A stretch of DNA of 64,000 nucleotides from 2-02-FULL-48-14 sp964356195 (GTDB lineage Bacteria; Patescibacteriota; Gracilibacteria; UBA1369; 2-02-FULL-48-14): NCBI GenBank assembly GCA_964356195.1, contig CAYHGP010000005.1:10911-74910 (forward strand). Direction: 5' to 3'. The position numbers and the translations under genes are program-made. The notes beneath the pieces are model-generated. The model had not been told where the DNA came from. It saw only the letters and a list, made by a program, of their open reading frames with translations, and made no database searches. Shown here piece by piece: positions 51,963-60,116 of the stretch (position 1 is the stretch's first letter; each line of letters begins with the position of its first letter).

Positions 51963-53012
51963 ATGACAGTAGAGGGTCCCAAAGTCAATCGAGAGGTCTA
52001 TATCGCCCAAGTGGAGACCATGGATTTTTCCGATCGTTTTGCAGGTTGGGTAGATGTGGAACAGTCTGCTACAAAGTTGCCACTTTTGTCGATTTTTGGA
52101 CGGGCTCTCTTTTCCTCTCTCGAGGATCAGGGCCTCCTTGAGCCGTTTGGTGAACGTTCGTATCCCAAAGTTCGAAAGGGAATTCGTACTGTACTTGAAC
52201 TCAGCTGTGAAGGAAAGGAAGTAGGTTCAGACATGACTATTGAGGACTTTATGGGTCAGATTTTTTTACCCAACAAAAAGTGGATCGTCGGTTTTTTGAA
52301 GGCTCGGTTGTGTGAATTGTTTGATTCTTGCGCTCTCGAAGCTGAAAGAGATGCTGCCTTGGCGTCTGTTGATGCAAGTCGGGTAGTTTTGGAAGAACAC
52401 ATTGCTCGAATTTCGGAAGCCCTTCGCCAGGCGGCTAAAGTAGCGATGAAGGACAAGCTCACCGAATTGGGAAGCCGACATGCTTTTGAGCTTAAAATGC
52501 AATCCATTCGAGAGACTCAGCCCAATGAACCTTATACCGTACTCTTTTTAGACTTAGACCACTTCAAGAAAGTTAACGACGAGAGGGGAGGTCATGATAA
52601 AGGGGACGAAGTCTTAAAGACTGTGGCTCGTATTATTGAAAAGTTCACTCGTGATGAATGTGCTTTCCGTTTTGGAGGAGAGGAAATTGTAATCATGTTT
52701 GCCGGGGATAATGAAAATAGAGCCATTCACGGACTGGCGGAACCTCTTCGTTTGGCCATTCAGGCTCATGAGTTTAGGACTCCTGATGGACAGCCTTTTA
52801 ATGTCACTGCTTCCATGGGTGTAGCTTTTGGGAAGGGAGAGGAACTTTCTTTGGAAGCGTCCGATTCTTTGGTGGGTAGGGCGGATGCGGCTCTTTATGC
52901 AGCTAAAGGTACTCGTAAGGGATTTCCCGATGATCCTAAGGGGCGAAATCGTATTTGTGTGGCTGGTAAAAAACATCCCGAACCTAGGAGTGACGAACAA
53001 ACTAAGGCGTAG
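51963..53012 (+). CDS. diguanylate cyclase (GGDEF domain)
   Basis: 349 aa from ATG 51963. N-terminal 150 residues unrecognised (sensor-like, soluble), a helical linker (SRVVLEEHIARISEALRQAAKVAMKDKLTELGSRHAFE), then a GGDEF domain (about 165-330): LFLDLDHFKKVNDERGGHDKGDEVL and the active-site loop RFGGEEIVIMF, i.e. GGEE at about residue 237. VTASMGVAFGKGEEL and GRADAALYAAKGTRKG follow. It should make cyclic di-GMP, which often controls pili and adhesion. No RxxD inhibitory site is seen before GGEE. No EAL or PilZ gene is in the window. Confidence 0.9.
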   Translation: MTVEGPKVNREVYIAQVETMDFSDRFAGWVDVEQSATKLPLLSIFGRALFSSLEDQGLLEPFGERSYPKVRKGIRTVLELSCEGKEVGSDMTIEDFMGQIFLPNKKWIVGFLKARLCELFDSCALEAERDAALASVDASRVVLEEHIARISEALRQAAKVAMKDKLTELGSRHAFELKMQSIRETQPNEPYTVLFLDLDHFKKVNDERGGHDKGDEVLKTVARIIEKFTRDECAFRFGGEEIVIMFAGDNENRAIHGLAEPLRLAIQAHEFRTPDGQPFNVTASMGVAFGKGEELSLEASDSLVGRADAALYAAKGTRKGFPDDPKGRNRICVAGKKHPEPRSDEQTKA

Positions 53013-53021
53013 TTAGGGGAC

Positions 53022-53050
53022 TTTACAGATCACGCTAGTTTCCTTACAAT
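53022..53050 (+). promoter_or_regulatory. promoter of trhO (leaderless, GTG start)
   Basis: TTTACA (53022-53027), 17 bp, TACAAT (53045-53050), 6 nt, then GTG at 53057. Confidence 0.75.
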
Positions 53051-53056
53051 CCCGTT

Positions 53057-54088
53057 GTGTTTAAACTCAAAAATAAGCTCAATAAACAGGATTGTTTGAA
53101 ATTGCTCGCGCGGGAGCCGTTTAAGCGCGTGACTTTGTCGTTTTACAGGTATGTGAAGATTCAGGAGCCTTTGGAGCTTCGAGATCGGTTGTTTCAGGAG
53201 TGGAGCGAGCTGAGCGTGTTTGGGCGCATCTATCTGGCCCATGAAGGAATTAACGCTCAATTGAGTGTGCCGGAGCCTCAATTTGAGGCTTTTAAAGCCA
53301 ATTTAGAGACTCATGAAGAGTTTAAGGGAATGTATTTGAATATCGCCGTTGAACAGGCGGAATCGTTCTACAAGCTCATGATTAAGGTGAAAAAACAAAT
53401 TGTGACGGATGGTTTGCCTGAAGACAGTTATGACTTGGCTCAGGTGGGGAACCATTTGACGGCCGAGGAATTTAATCAGGCTTTGGAGGAGGCCGATACC
53501 GTGGTGGTGGATATGCGAAATTTCTACGAAAGCCGCATCGGGCGTTTTGAGACGGCCGTGTGCCCGGACAGCAACACTTTTAAAGATGAACTGCCCATGG
53601 CCCTGGAGGCAATGAAAGGAAAGGAGGATAAGAAACTGCTGCTTTACTGCACGGGTGGAATCCGTTGCGAAAAGGCGAGTGCTTATTTTATCCATCACGG
53701 ATTTAAGGATGTGAACCAGCTTCGTGGCGGCATTATTTCGTACGCGGAAGAAGTGCGTCAGAAGGGGCTTCCTTCGAAGTTCAAGGGCCGCAACTATGTT
53801 TTTGACGAGCGCATCAGTGAGCAAATTACGCCGGACATTCTCAGCATTTGTGACCAGTGTGAAGCAGCGTGCGACCTTTACACCAACTGTGCGAATGCCA
53901 CGTGCAATTTGTTATTTTTGCAGTGTCCCGGGTGTGCTGTGAAGTGGGAGGTGGCCTGTTCTGGGCCTTGTCTGGAAATAGTGCGTATGCCAGAAGTGGA
54001 GCGCAAAGCCTACTACGCGCGTCAGATACCTTGTTCGAAGGAAATTTATATTTCTCGAATTCGTCCGGATCTCAAGCCCCGGCTTTAA
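53057..54088 (+). CDS. trhO: tRNA uridine(34) hydroxylase (rhodanese family, UPF0176)
   Basis: 343 aa from GTG 53057. N-terminal part FYRYVKIQEPLELRDRLFQEWSELSVFGRIYLAHEGINAQLS is the TrhO acylphosphatase-like domain; the rhodanese domain has VVVDMRNFYESRIGRF and the active-site loop LLYCTGGIRCEKASAYF with Cys at about residue 199. The C-terminal part holds Cys clusters (CDQCEAACDLYTNCANATCNLLFLQCPGC) as in bacterial TrhO. TrhO makes 5-hydroxyuridine at tRNA position 34 using oxygen. The alternative family reading is a thiosulfate sulfurtransferase. Confidence 0.92.
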   Translation: MFKLKNKLNKQDCLKLLAREPFKRVTLSFYRYVKIQEPLELRDRLFQEWSELSVFGRIYLAHEGINAQLSVPEPQFEAFKANLETHEEFKGMYLNIAVEQAESFYKLMIKVKKQIVTDGLPEDSYDLAQVGNHLTAEEFNQALEEADTVVVDMRNFYESRIGRFETAVCPDSNTFKDELPMALEAMKGKEDKKLLLYCTGGIRCEKASAYFIHHGFKDVNQLRGGIISYAEEVRQKGLPSKFKGRNYVFDERISEQITPDILSICDQCEAACDLYTNCANATCNLLFLQCPGCAVKWEVACSGPCLEIVRMPEVERKAYYARQIPCSKEIYISRIRPDLKPRL

Positions 54089-54480
54089 GTCGGCCTATAC
54101 AGCGCAACCAAAGAATCGATGAAGAATTTTGGATGATTTTTGTCCGGTGCTGTTCTAAGTTTCCACGTTCGCGGATCAGCCTCCTCATGGTCAATCAAAC
54201 CTAAATGAGCAATTCGTTCGTGCCCGGTACAAACCGGTTGTAGCCGGGCCGGATCGTGGACTTTTTCGAGCGCCCAGCGTTGAGTGTGGTGAAGCGAGGT
54301 TGCTGGGCGGGTGCAGTTTGGTGCAGCACAAAGTCCTTTTGCTCTTTCGGTAACATAGCTCTGAATTGCCACGGGAATATGTCTGGATTTGGTATGAACC
54401 GCCTCTGGCGCCTGCTTTTCCTGCACTTCGCCAGCCAAGAATCTCTTCATAAGTTCATCCCACGTCCCAAGCCCCTTCAT
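54085..54480 (-). CDS. HNH nuclease part of a split gene
   Basis: 131 aa starting at ATG 54480, which overlaps the preceding stop (ATGA). HNH core: GLCAAPNCTRPATSLHHTQRWALEKVHDPARLQPVCTGHERIAHLG, with Cys pairs and HH. The N-terminal helix reads on naturally from the end of the upstream ORF. In related CPR proteins, as I recall, both parts form one HNH endonuclease, so a -1 frameshift in the A-run at the junction is likely. Confidence 0.85.
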   Translation of the reverse strand: MKGLGTWDELMKRFLAGEVQEKQAPEAVHTKSRHIPVAIQSYVTERAKGLCAAPNCTRPATSLHHTQRWALEKVHDPARLQPVCTGHERIAHLGLIDHEEADPRTWKLRTAPDKNHPKFFIDSLVALYRPT

Positions 54481-54971
54481 TTTTCCAACTTAAGCGCTAC
54501 TTCAGGCTCTAAGTCCATTTGCACTTTCACAGGTTTAAACTCTGTTCCAGAACAAGATTCTAACCTGTAATCATGCACATAGGTTTGTAATGCCAGTTTG
54601 CTCATGCTGCCCGCCTTTTCCGCCCAAAATTCATCTGTCTCATCGGTCGCAATAACCGCAACAGGCCTCACACTTTGAAGGCCCTTACGTTGTGCAAGCT
54701 CCAGTAGCGAAGGCTTATCTTCAATCTTTTTATAAATTCTCAATGAATCGTCTACGCGGACTTTGCTCATCCCGGCGATTTTAGCCGCATACTCGTAAAT
54801 GCTCGCGAAACGTTTTTTCCGCCAAATCTGCCTTCGTTCAATTTCGGGAAGAAGGAGTTCACACTTTCTCATCCACTCGCGCGCATTCCGTCCATAATCA
54901 GAAAATTGCTGATGAATTTTTCTTTCCAGGTCGTTCATGACTGCCATAAAGTAAGGGTTAAGACGTGGCAT
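54477..54971 (-). CDS. N-terminal part of the split HNH gene
   Basis: 164 aa from ATG 54971 (ATG 54938, MNDLERKIHQQF, is also possible). Helical: YGRNAREWMRKCELLLPEIERRQIW, then ASIYEYAAKIAGMSKVRVDDSLRIYKKIEDKPSLLELA, which looks like a DNA-binding helix-turn-helix region. It stops at a TGA inside GGAAAAATGAAGG; reading one A twice joins it in frame to the HNH part. A TGTTCCAGAACA palindrome lies within the coding region at 54543-54554. Confidence 0.8.
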   Translation of the reverse strand: MPRLNPYFMAVMNDLERKIHQQFSDYGRNAREWMRKCELLLPEIERRQIWRKKRFASIYEYAAKIAGMSKVRVDDSLRIYKKIEDKPSLLELAQRKGLQSVRPVAVIATDETDEFWAEKAGSMSKLALQTYVHDYRLESCSGTEFKPVKVQMDLEPEVALKLEK

Positions 54972-55005
54972 TTCCCCCTGGCAGCGAGTAAGTCCACAGT
55001 ACCAC

Positions 55006-55087
55006 AAAAGGTGAGTGGGCGCTCACCTTTTAACTGGACGAGAACGAAAAAGTGACGTGTTTATACCTTATGGACCAATCTGGGCAA
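55006..55087 (-). promoter_or_regulatory. promoter and leader hairpin of the HNH gene
   Basis: TTGCCC (55087-55082), 16 bp, TATAAA (55065-55060). The leader contains a perfect 10-bp inverted repeat AAAAGGTGAG/CTCACCTTTT (55006-55031), which could be a transcription pause/terminator or an operator. Confidence 0.55.
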
Positions 55088-55100
55088 ATCTCCATTATAA

Positions 55101-55130
55101 AAAAAGACCCCCGTATCCGGAGGCCTTTTT
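55101..55130 (-). terminator. terminator of the CARDB-SLH gene
   Basis: Minus strand AAAAAGGCCTCCG-GATA-CGGGGGTCTTTTT: a 13-bp stem with two G-U pairs and a T-run, 13 bp past the stop codon. Confidence 0.88.
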
Positions 55131-55142
55131 GCTGCGGGTCTG

Positions 55143-57749
55143 TTAATTGAACTCGTTGTAAGCCACATCCACAATCTTGGCGGCTTCGGCACGGGAGATG
55201 TCTTCGTAAGGGCGGAAGCTGTTGTCGGTGTAACCTTCAACGATGTTGTTTTCGTCGGCGATCACTACGGCGTAAGCAAACCAGTCGCTGGTGCCCACAT
55301 CCCAGAAATCAATATCGCCTGCGCTGAAGTCTTGGTCGTCTTCACCATAAACATTCAGGAGAATGACAACGGCTTCTGCACGAGAGAGGTCATCGTTAGG
55401 TCTGAATGTTCCATCGCTGAAACCTTCCACGTAACCACGAGTGGTGGCGTAGGTGATGTAAGAGTAGTACCAATCATTGCTGGAAACATCGTCGTAAAAA
55501 ACATTGGAAGTGGCGTAAGGATCCATGCCGGCATCAAGTAAAACAATCTTGAGGAACTCGGCGCGAGTGATGTCTTCTTCGGGGTCGAAAGTACGGGAAG
55601 TTTTTCCATTCACGCTGCCACGGTCGTAAAGATTACAGATGTAATCGGTAGCGAATGTGTTGTCGATATCAATGAAAGTGCTGCAGTCGTTGGAGTCGTT
55701 TTCTCCATTGTCGAGTTCGCTCTCGTCTTCTTCCATGCAGTTGTTGTTCTCGCTGCTTTCGTCGACGGTGTCTTTGGCATCCACACAGACTTCCACGTCG
55801 TAAGTGTCGCCGTGATTGTCGAAAACATTGTCTCCTACGTTGAAGGTTGTGCTGTCATCGGCGTCTAAGTATTCATTGTCGTCGCCGGAACTTTGGCTCA
55901 CGCTTTCGCTCCATTCCAAGTCTCCGTCCACGTAAACATAAATGGTGACGGACTTGCCGGAAGCCACGTCTTCGTCGCCGGTATTTTCCGCTACGAACTT
56001 GAGGTCACCATCGTCGTCGGTGTAGAGGTCGGTAATTTCAAGGTCGACTTCGTCATTGCTATTGTTCCCGCCGATTTCAACGGTTTCTTCACGGCAGTTG
56101 TCATCCTCGTCGTCTTCATCGATGGTGTCTTTGGCATCCACGCACACTTCTACATCCACGCGGTCTCCATCGTCGTAGTCATCGAAAAGATTGTCTCCGG
56201 CATTGATCGTATCTTCTTCTCCGGCATCGAGGAAACTGTCATCATCGGAATCATTTTCATAGCTTTCAGACCAGACTTTGTCGCCTTCCACGTTGACGTA
56301 AATAAATACGTCTTCGCCGTTATCGGTGTCTTCATCCCCTTGGTTTTCAACGGTGAATTTGAGGTCGCCGTTGTCTTCGAGTTGGAGGTCGCTCACGCGA
56401 AGGTCAACGCCGTCGTTGCCGCTGTTTCCGTTGGATTGAACGGTGAACGTTTGAGTCACTTGTGCATCATCGTTGCTGTTTCGAATAGTGGAGAAAGTGC
56501 TTTCCTCAGTATCGTAATCGCTGTCGGTGACTTGGATGTCCCCTTGAATTTGGCTGATGGGAACAATGCATCCGTACTGTCCGCTTCCGAGGCTTATACA
56601 CGTGATGTCTAAATTATCACCGGCTTTTACCGTTACGCTGTTGAGCAAATTTCCGTTCTCGTCTTTCACGGTGGCAAGGTAAGCGTAACCCATAGTTACG
56701 TTGTTGATGGCTTGGCTTTCAGCGTCGGCCGTGCGGTTGTAAAGAGCGGTGCTAATAGGAGAATAACCATCCGCATAAACCGTGAAGTTTGCATTGTCTT
56801 CGGCGGTGGTGAGAGAACAATATCCACGTTTGCTTGAAATAGAACAGGTCTCGTTGGCGGTTCCGGCTACTGCTAAAGCGATAGAAACTTCGGAACTGGT
56901 AGCTGGGTCTTTGGCCACGAGGACTTGAGTGAATTGAAGCGTTTCGTTCACGGTGCTGCTGGTTTCACTGAGCGTGACGCTGTTGGTTTTTTCAACGTAT
57001 CCGGAAACATCTATCGTGTAGGTGTAGCTGGTGCTGGAAGGGGTGTAGAGCGCGTATTCGTAAGCGCCGTTTCCCAATTCTTTTTCAGCATAAACGGTAG
57101 CGTCACCGGTTGAGCTGCTGAATGAAATAGAGCTGAGTTGGCCGGTCACTGTGGAACCGAGTTCATTTTGAAGATTAAACTTTGCGTTGTAGTTGAGGAT
57201 TCCCACTTGAGAACCTTTGGCACGGCTTGTGTAGCTCGAACTTACTCGCAGACGAACGAAGTAAAGACTTCCGCTGGAAACACTCGCCGCTCCGCTTTCA
57301 TCGAAAGACATTGTTACCGCGGTCTGAGTCCAATCGGAAGGACGATCCCAGTTGAGGGAGAAAACTCCGGAAGTGCTGTCGTTCTTAAGGTCGGCGGTGG
57401 TTTCTGAAATTAAAGTGTCCCAGGTCGTTCCGTCCCAATAGTCGAGAATATATTTTCCTCCGGTTGCGGTGGTGTCGATGTCGAGAGAAATTCCATCAAA
57501 AGTGTCGTTTGACCCTATATAAAGGCCATCTCCGGCGGTTTGTCCTATGGAGAAATCGTTGGCCCCGGTATCGATGGCGTCGGTGGTTTCTTCTGTTGTG
57601 GTTCCGCTCGCATAAGCGCTGATGGTTTTATCGGCGAAGCTGTTGGATTCATTGGGCCCCGCGTAAGTTGCAGCGGCGGATGCACCGAGTGGCATAAGGT
57701 TCGCTGCTAAGAATAGAGCGATGGTAAGAGAGGAGATGAAACGCTTCAT
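55143..57749 (-). CDS. S-layer-homology (SLH) surface protein with CARDB repeats
   Basis: 868 aa. Signal peptide (MKRFISSLTIALFLAANLMPLGASAA, about 1-26), a beta-rich N-terminal half, two CARDB-like adhesion domains (about 444-555 and 562-680; each begins VDL-x-x-x-DL, with W/SES and VEVCVDAKDT), then three SLH repeats (about 686-868; typical TRAEFLKIVLLDAGMD and SRAEAVVILLNVYG). SLH domains bind cell-wall glycan, so this is a wall-anchored surface protein. Many Asp/Glu residues suggest metal binding. It has its own promoter and terminator, hence a single-gene unit. Confidence 0.9.
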   Translation of the reverse strand: MKRFISSLTIALFLAANLMPLGASAAATYAGPNESNSFADKTISAYASGTTTEETTDAIDTGANDFSIGQTAGDGLYIGSNDTFDGISLDIDTTATGGKYILDYWDGTTWDTLISETTADLKNDSTSGVFSLNWDRPSDWTQTAVTMSFDESGAASVSSGSLYFVRLRVSSSYTSRAKGSQVGILNYNAKFNLQNELGSTVTGQLSSISFSSSTGDATVYAEKELGNGAYEYALYTPSSTSYTYTIDVSGYVEKTNSVTLSETSSTVNETLQFTQVLVAKDPATSSEVSIALAVAGTANETCSISSKRGYCSLTTAEDNANFTVYADGYSPISTALYNRTADAESQAINNVTMGYAYLATVKDENGNLLNSVTVKAGDNLDITCISLGSGQYGCIVPISQIQGDIQVTDSDYDTEESTFSTIRNSNDDAQVTQTFTVQSNGNSGNDGVDLRVSDLQLEDNGDLKFTVENQGDEDTDNGEDVFIYVNVEGDKVWSESYENDSDDDSFLDAGEEDTINAGDNLFDDYDDGDRVDVEVCVDAKDTIDEDDEDDNCREETVEIGGNNSNDEVDLEITDLYTDDDGDLKFVAENTGDEDVASGKSVTIYVYVDGDLEWSESVSQSSGDDNEYLDADDSTTFNVGDNVFDNHGDTYDVEVCVDAKDTVDESSENNNCMEEDESELDNGENDSNDCSTFIDIDNTFATDYICNLYDRGSVNGKTSRTFDPEEDITRAEFLKIVLLDAGMDPYATSNVFYDDVSSNDWYYSYITYATTRGYVEGFSDGTFRPNDDLSRAEAVVILLNVYGEDDQDFSAGDIDFWDVGTSDWFAYAVVIADENNIVEGYTDNSFRPYEDISRAEAAKIVDVAYNEFN

Positions 57750-57779
57750 AAGATGGGTTAAAATGACAAAGAAGTACCC

Positions 57780-57807
57780 ATTATATTATAATTCCTCAAA
57801 AAGTCAA
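57780..57807 (-). promoter_or_regulatory. promoter of the CARDB-SLH gene
   Basis: TTGACT (57807-57802), 16 bp, TATAAT (57785-57780); leader about 24 nt. Confidence 0.72.
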
Positions 57808-58604
57808 GTACGGATGCTTTTTTGGAGCAAGGCCATGAGAAAGCCTGCAACGGAGAGCAAGACAATGGCGGGTCCGCTGGGAATATTGAATGTGTAGGAA
57901 AGGAAGAGTCCTAAAAGTACGGCCCCCTCCGCGAAGGCGATGCCCACGAATACAGTGGAGCGGAAGTTTCTACACAGTTGCATGGCGGAAAGCACCGGCA
58001 CCACCATGAGCGCGCCAATCAAAAGTCCTCCCACTATTTTCAGGGAAAGGGAAACGGTGAGGGCGGCGAGAGCGGCGAGACCCACTTTAACGCTGGCCAC
58101 TTTTACTCCCGAAGCTTCCGCGAGTTCTTCGTTGAGTGCGAGTGAAACAAGCGGCCACCAGAACAAACTGACCGTAGTTGCAATGAGCAGCGTGGTTCCG
58201 GCTAAAAGCCAGAGGTCGGTGGAACTTACGGTGGCTATGCTTCCAAACAAGTAACTTTCAAAGGAGACGGGTGAGCTGGAAAAACTCATGAGAATGACGG
58301 CCAATGCGAGACCTCCGGATAAAAAGAGGGCGTGTACGGCCTCCGTCCCCAGTTTCCCTTTTGTGATTATTTTTTCGATGCTGTTGGATGCCAAAATACT
58401 GACGAGCAAGGCGCCCAAAATGGGGGAAAAGCCTAAAAGTGTGGCGAGTCCGACTCCCGCGAGAGCGGTGTGAGAAAGGGTGTCGGTGAGGAGGCTGGAG
58501 CGTCGAGCCACCAAAAATGCACCCAGCACCGGTGCGGATACGGCGATCAGCATTCCGGCCAGAAGGGCTCGCGTCATGAAGCTGTAATCAAAGAAATCAA
58601 GCAT
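57804..58604 (-). CDS. znuB: metal (zinc/manganese) ABC transporter permease, ZnuB-like
   Basis: 266 aa, about eight TM helices. VSAPVLGAFLVARRSSLLTDTLSHTALAGVGLA and LNEELAEASGVKV, the permease-ATPase contact region, are typical of the ABC-3 family (ZnuB/MntB). It overlaps the ATPase stop by 8 bp. With the Fur-like regulator upstream, zinc is the likely substrate; manganese or iron is possible. A substrate-binding lipoprotein (ZnuA) is not in this operon. Confidence 0.9.
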   Translation of the reverse strand: MLDFFDYSFMTRALLAGMLIAVSAPVLGAFLVARRSSLLTDTLSHTALAGVGLATLLGFSPILGALLVSILASNSIEKIITKGKLGTEAVHALFLSGGLALAVILMSFSSSPVSFESYLFGSIATVSSTDLWLLAGTTLLIATTVSLFWWPLVSLALNEELAEASGVKVASVKVGLAALAALTVSLSLKIVGGLLIGALMVVPVLSAMQLCRNFRSTVFVGIAFAEGAVLLGLFLSYTFNIPSGPAIVLLSVAGFLMALLQKSIRT

Positions 58605-59352
58605 TGTGCTTCTTGTGGTGAATGGGTTTAAAATTTTCTCCGAAAGTTTCGAGCCATTGCTCCGGTATTACATCGGTGGGGTGGCAGCTCGCGTGAAGTT
58701 TTCGGTTTAAACACAGGACTCGCGAAGCTTCAACGGCCACCATTTCCAAATCGTGCGTGGCCATAATCACGGTGAGTTTTTCTTTTTTATTGAGGCGCGA
58801 CAAAATTTCGTAAAAGTTTTTTTGGGAAGGAAGGTCCACGGCGCTGAGTGGTTCATCCAAAATCAGGATTTGCGGATGGCTGGCCATGGCTCTGGCGATG
58901 GCGATGCGTTGCCGCTGACCTCCGGAAAGGTCGTAGAAGGGGCGGTATTTGAGGCTTTGCGCGGAAACCATTTCCAGGGCTTCGTCGATGGCTTTATGAT
59001 CTTCTTTGCCCAGTCTCCCCATCCTTTTATGGGCAACGCGTCCTGTGGCCACTACTTCTTCCACACTAATAGGGAAGGTGAAAGACATATTGGTGAAGTA
59101 CTGAGGGACGTAGGCCACTTTTTTTCGGGAAGCCGCTTTGCCGCTTTTTTTGCCACGAATTAAAATCTCTCCTTCATCCAGGGTGAGGAGTCCCAGCATT
59201 GCGCGGAGTAAAGTGCTTTTGCCTCCACCGTTGGGGCCCACGATGCCTACATATTCTCCGGCTTCTATTTCAAACGAAACATTCTCCAGGATTTTGTGTT
59301 TTCCTAGAGTGAGGCTGACGTTCAAGGCTTCAATGAGAGGAGTTACTGGCAT
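58597..59352 (-). CDS. znuC: metal ABC transporter ATPase, ZnuC-like
   Basis: 251 aa from ATG 59352. Walker A GPNGGGKSTLLRAML (about 36-50), signature LSGGQRQRIAIARAMA (about 143-158), Walker B ILILDEPLSAVD (about 163-174), H-loop ATHD. GxVAYVPQ and VATGRVAHKRMG sit where ZnuC/MntA ATPases have them. It powers the ZnuB-like permease. It overlaps the regulator gene by 10 bp. The C-terminal tail has several His (SCHPTDV, PIHHKKHNA), consistent with metal handling. Confidence 0.92.
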   Translation of the reverse strand: MPVTPLIEALNVSLTLGKHKILENVSFEIEAGEYVGIVGPNGGGKSTLLRAMLGLLTLDEGEILIRGKKSGKAASRKKVAYVPQYFTNMSFTFPISVEEVVATGRVAHKRMGRLGKEDHKAIDEALEMVSAQSLKYRPFYDLSGGQRQRIAIARAMASHPQILILDEPLSAVDLPSQKNFYEILSRLNKKEKLTVIMATHDLEMVAVEASRVLCLNRKLHASCHPTDVIPEQWLETFGENFKPIHHKKHNA

Positions 59353-59765
59353 GAAGAACAAAGTCCGTAAAAGTTTAAACGATGATCGTTGGTGACGTGG
59401 CCGCGACGCTTTAAATTGCGAATGGCTTTCACTATGGTTTCTTCGAGCTCGTCATTTTCAAAATCCACCACTTCCTTGCAGCTTTCACAAATAAAATGAT
59501 GATGATGATCTTCATGCAAAAGTTCGTAGCTTTGCACACCTTCATGGAGCTTAGCTTCTTGTAGAATCTCGGCTTCCACAAGTCCGTCGAGTTCGCGGTA
59601 GAGCGTAGTTTTGTGGGGAGTAAGCTTGAAACGCTTAAGTTTTTTTAAAAGTTCCGCCACGGTGAGAGGCTCATTCGCTTTTTCAAAAAGGATCAAGATT
59701 TTTTCCTTGAGCGGTGTTTGATGAAGGCCTTGAGCGCGAATTTTTTCCAGAAGTTCTTTTTTCAT
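59343..59765 (-). CDS. zur: Fur-family metalloregulator (Zur-like)
   Basis: 140 aa. Winged helix (about 10-75: LHQTPLKEKILILFEKANEPLTVAELLKKLKRFKLTPHKTTLYRELDGLVEAEIL), then the metal-sensing part: HEDHHHHFICESCKEVVDF (His-rich plus CxxC) and the second zinc-structural pair CSSC at the end. In operon with zinc-type ABC genes; the operator GCAACT-G-AGTTGC sits inside its promoter, so it should repress its own operon when metal is plentiful. Zinc rather than iron or manganese is inferred from the ZnuC/B partners. Confidence 0.92.
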   Translation of the reverse strand: MKKELLEKIRAQGLHQTPLKEKILILFEKANEPLTVAELLKKLKRFKLTPHKTTLYRELDGLVEAEILQEAKLHEGVQSYELLHEDHHHHFICESCKEVVDFENDELEETIVKAIRNLKRRGHVTNDHRLNFYGLCSSCQ

Positions 59766-59771
59766 AACTTC

Positions 59772-59800
59772 TTAATACCGCAACTGAGTTGCATTTTCAA
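59772..59800 (-). promoter_or_regulatory. zur promoter with Fur-family operator in the spacer (leaderless)
   Basis: TTGAAA (59800-59795), 17 bp, TATTAA (59777-59772), 6 nt to ATG 59765. The spacer holds the palindrome GCAACT-C-AGTTGC (59792-59780). A repressor bound here would block polymerase. Confidence 0.78.
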
Positions 59801-59816
59801 GTCTTTTTTGCCTGGA

Positions 59817-60116
59817 TACTGAAATTCCACTTTCGATCTTTGATTCTTATACTCTCTTCTTTTTTACCTGGGAGCGAAGGAACTCGGATGCATGATCCTC
59901 GTTCCTTCTTCCTTTAATTTACGGTTCAAAAGAAGAGCGTATAAGAACGTTCATAAGGGGAATTCCAGAAATCCCAGACTGGAGAGAAGGCCCTAGGTTT
60001 TTGCTCAGCATAAACCTAAAGGAAGCGAGGAAAAGTTCATGAACTTTTCCTAAGCGCTCCAAGCTGAGCAAAAACCTAGGGCCTTAAGCTCTCTGGTTTG
60101 GAATTTCATGATTCAC
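59817..60116. repeat. compound inverted-repeat element, copy 2
   Basis: Fills the 318-bp space between zur and the YibE/F gene. The left part (59817-59975) resembles copy 1 (TACTGAAATTCC end, imperfect 21-bp inverted repeat TTCTTATAC...GTATAAGAA). The right part is a long hairpin: perfect 21-bp arms at 59989-60009 and 60063-60083, with a 24-bp palindrome AGGAAAAGTTCA/TGAACTTTTCCT at 60028-60051 in its loop. The far right end (60089-60116) matches copy 1 at 26 of 28 bases and codes the last residues of the YibE/F protein. Confidence 0.75.

Noticed and set aside
60028..60051. 24-bp palindrome AGGAAAAGTTCATGAACTTTTCCT as a site-specific recombination or phage attachment site
   Set aside because: It lies in the loop of a longer hairpin of the repeat element; no integrase or duplicated tRNA end is nearby.
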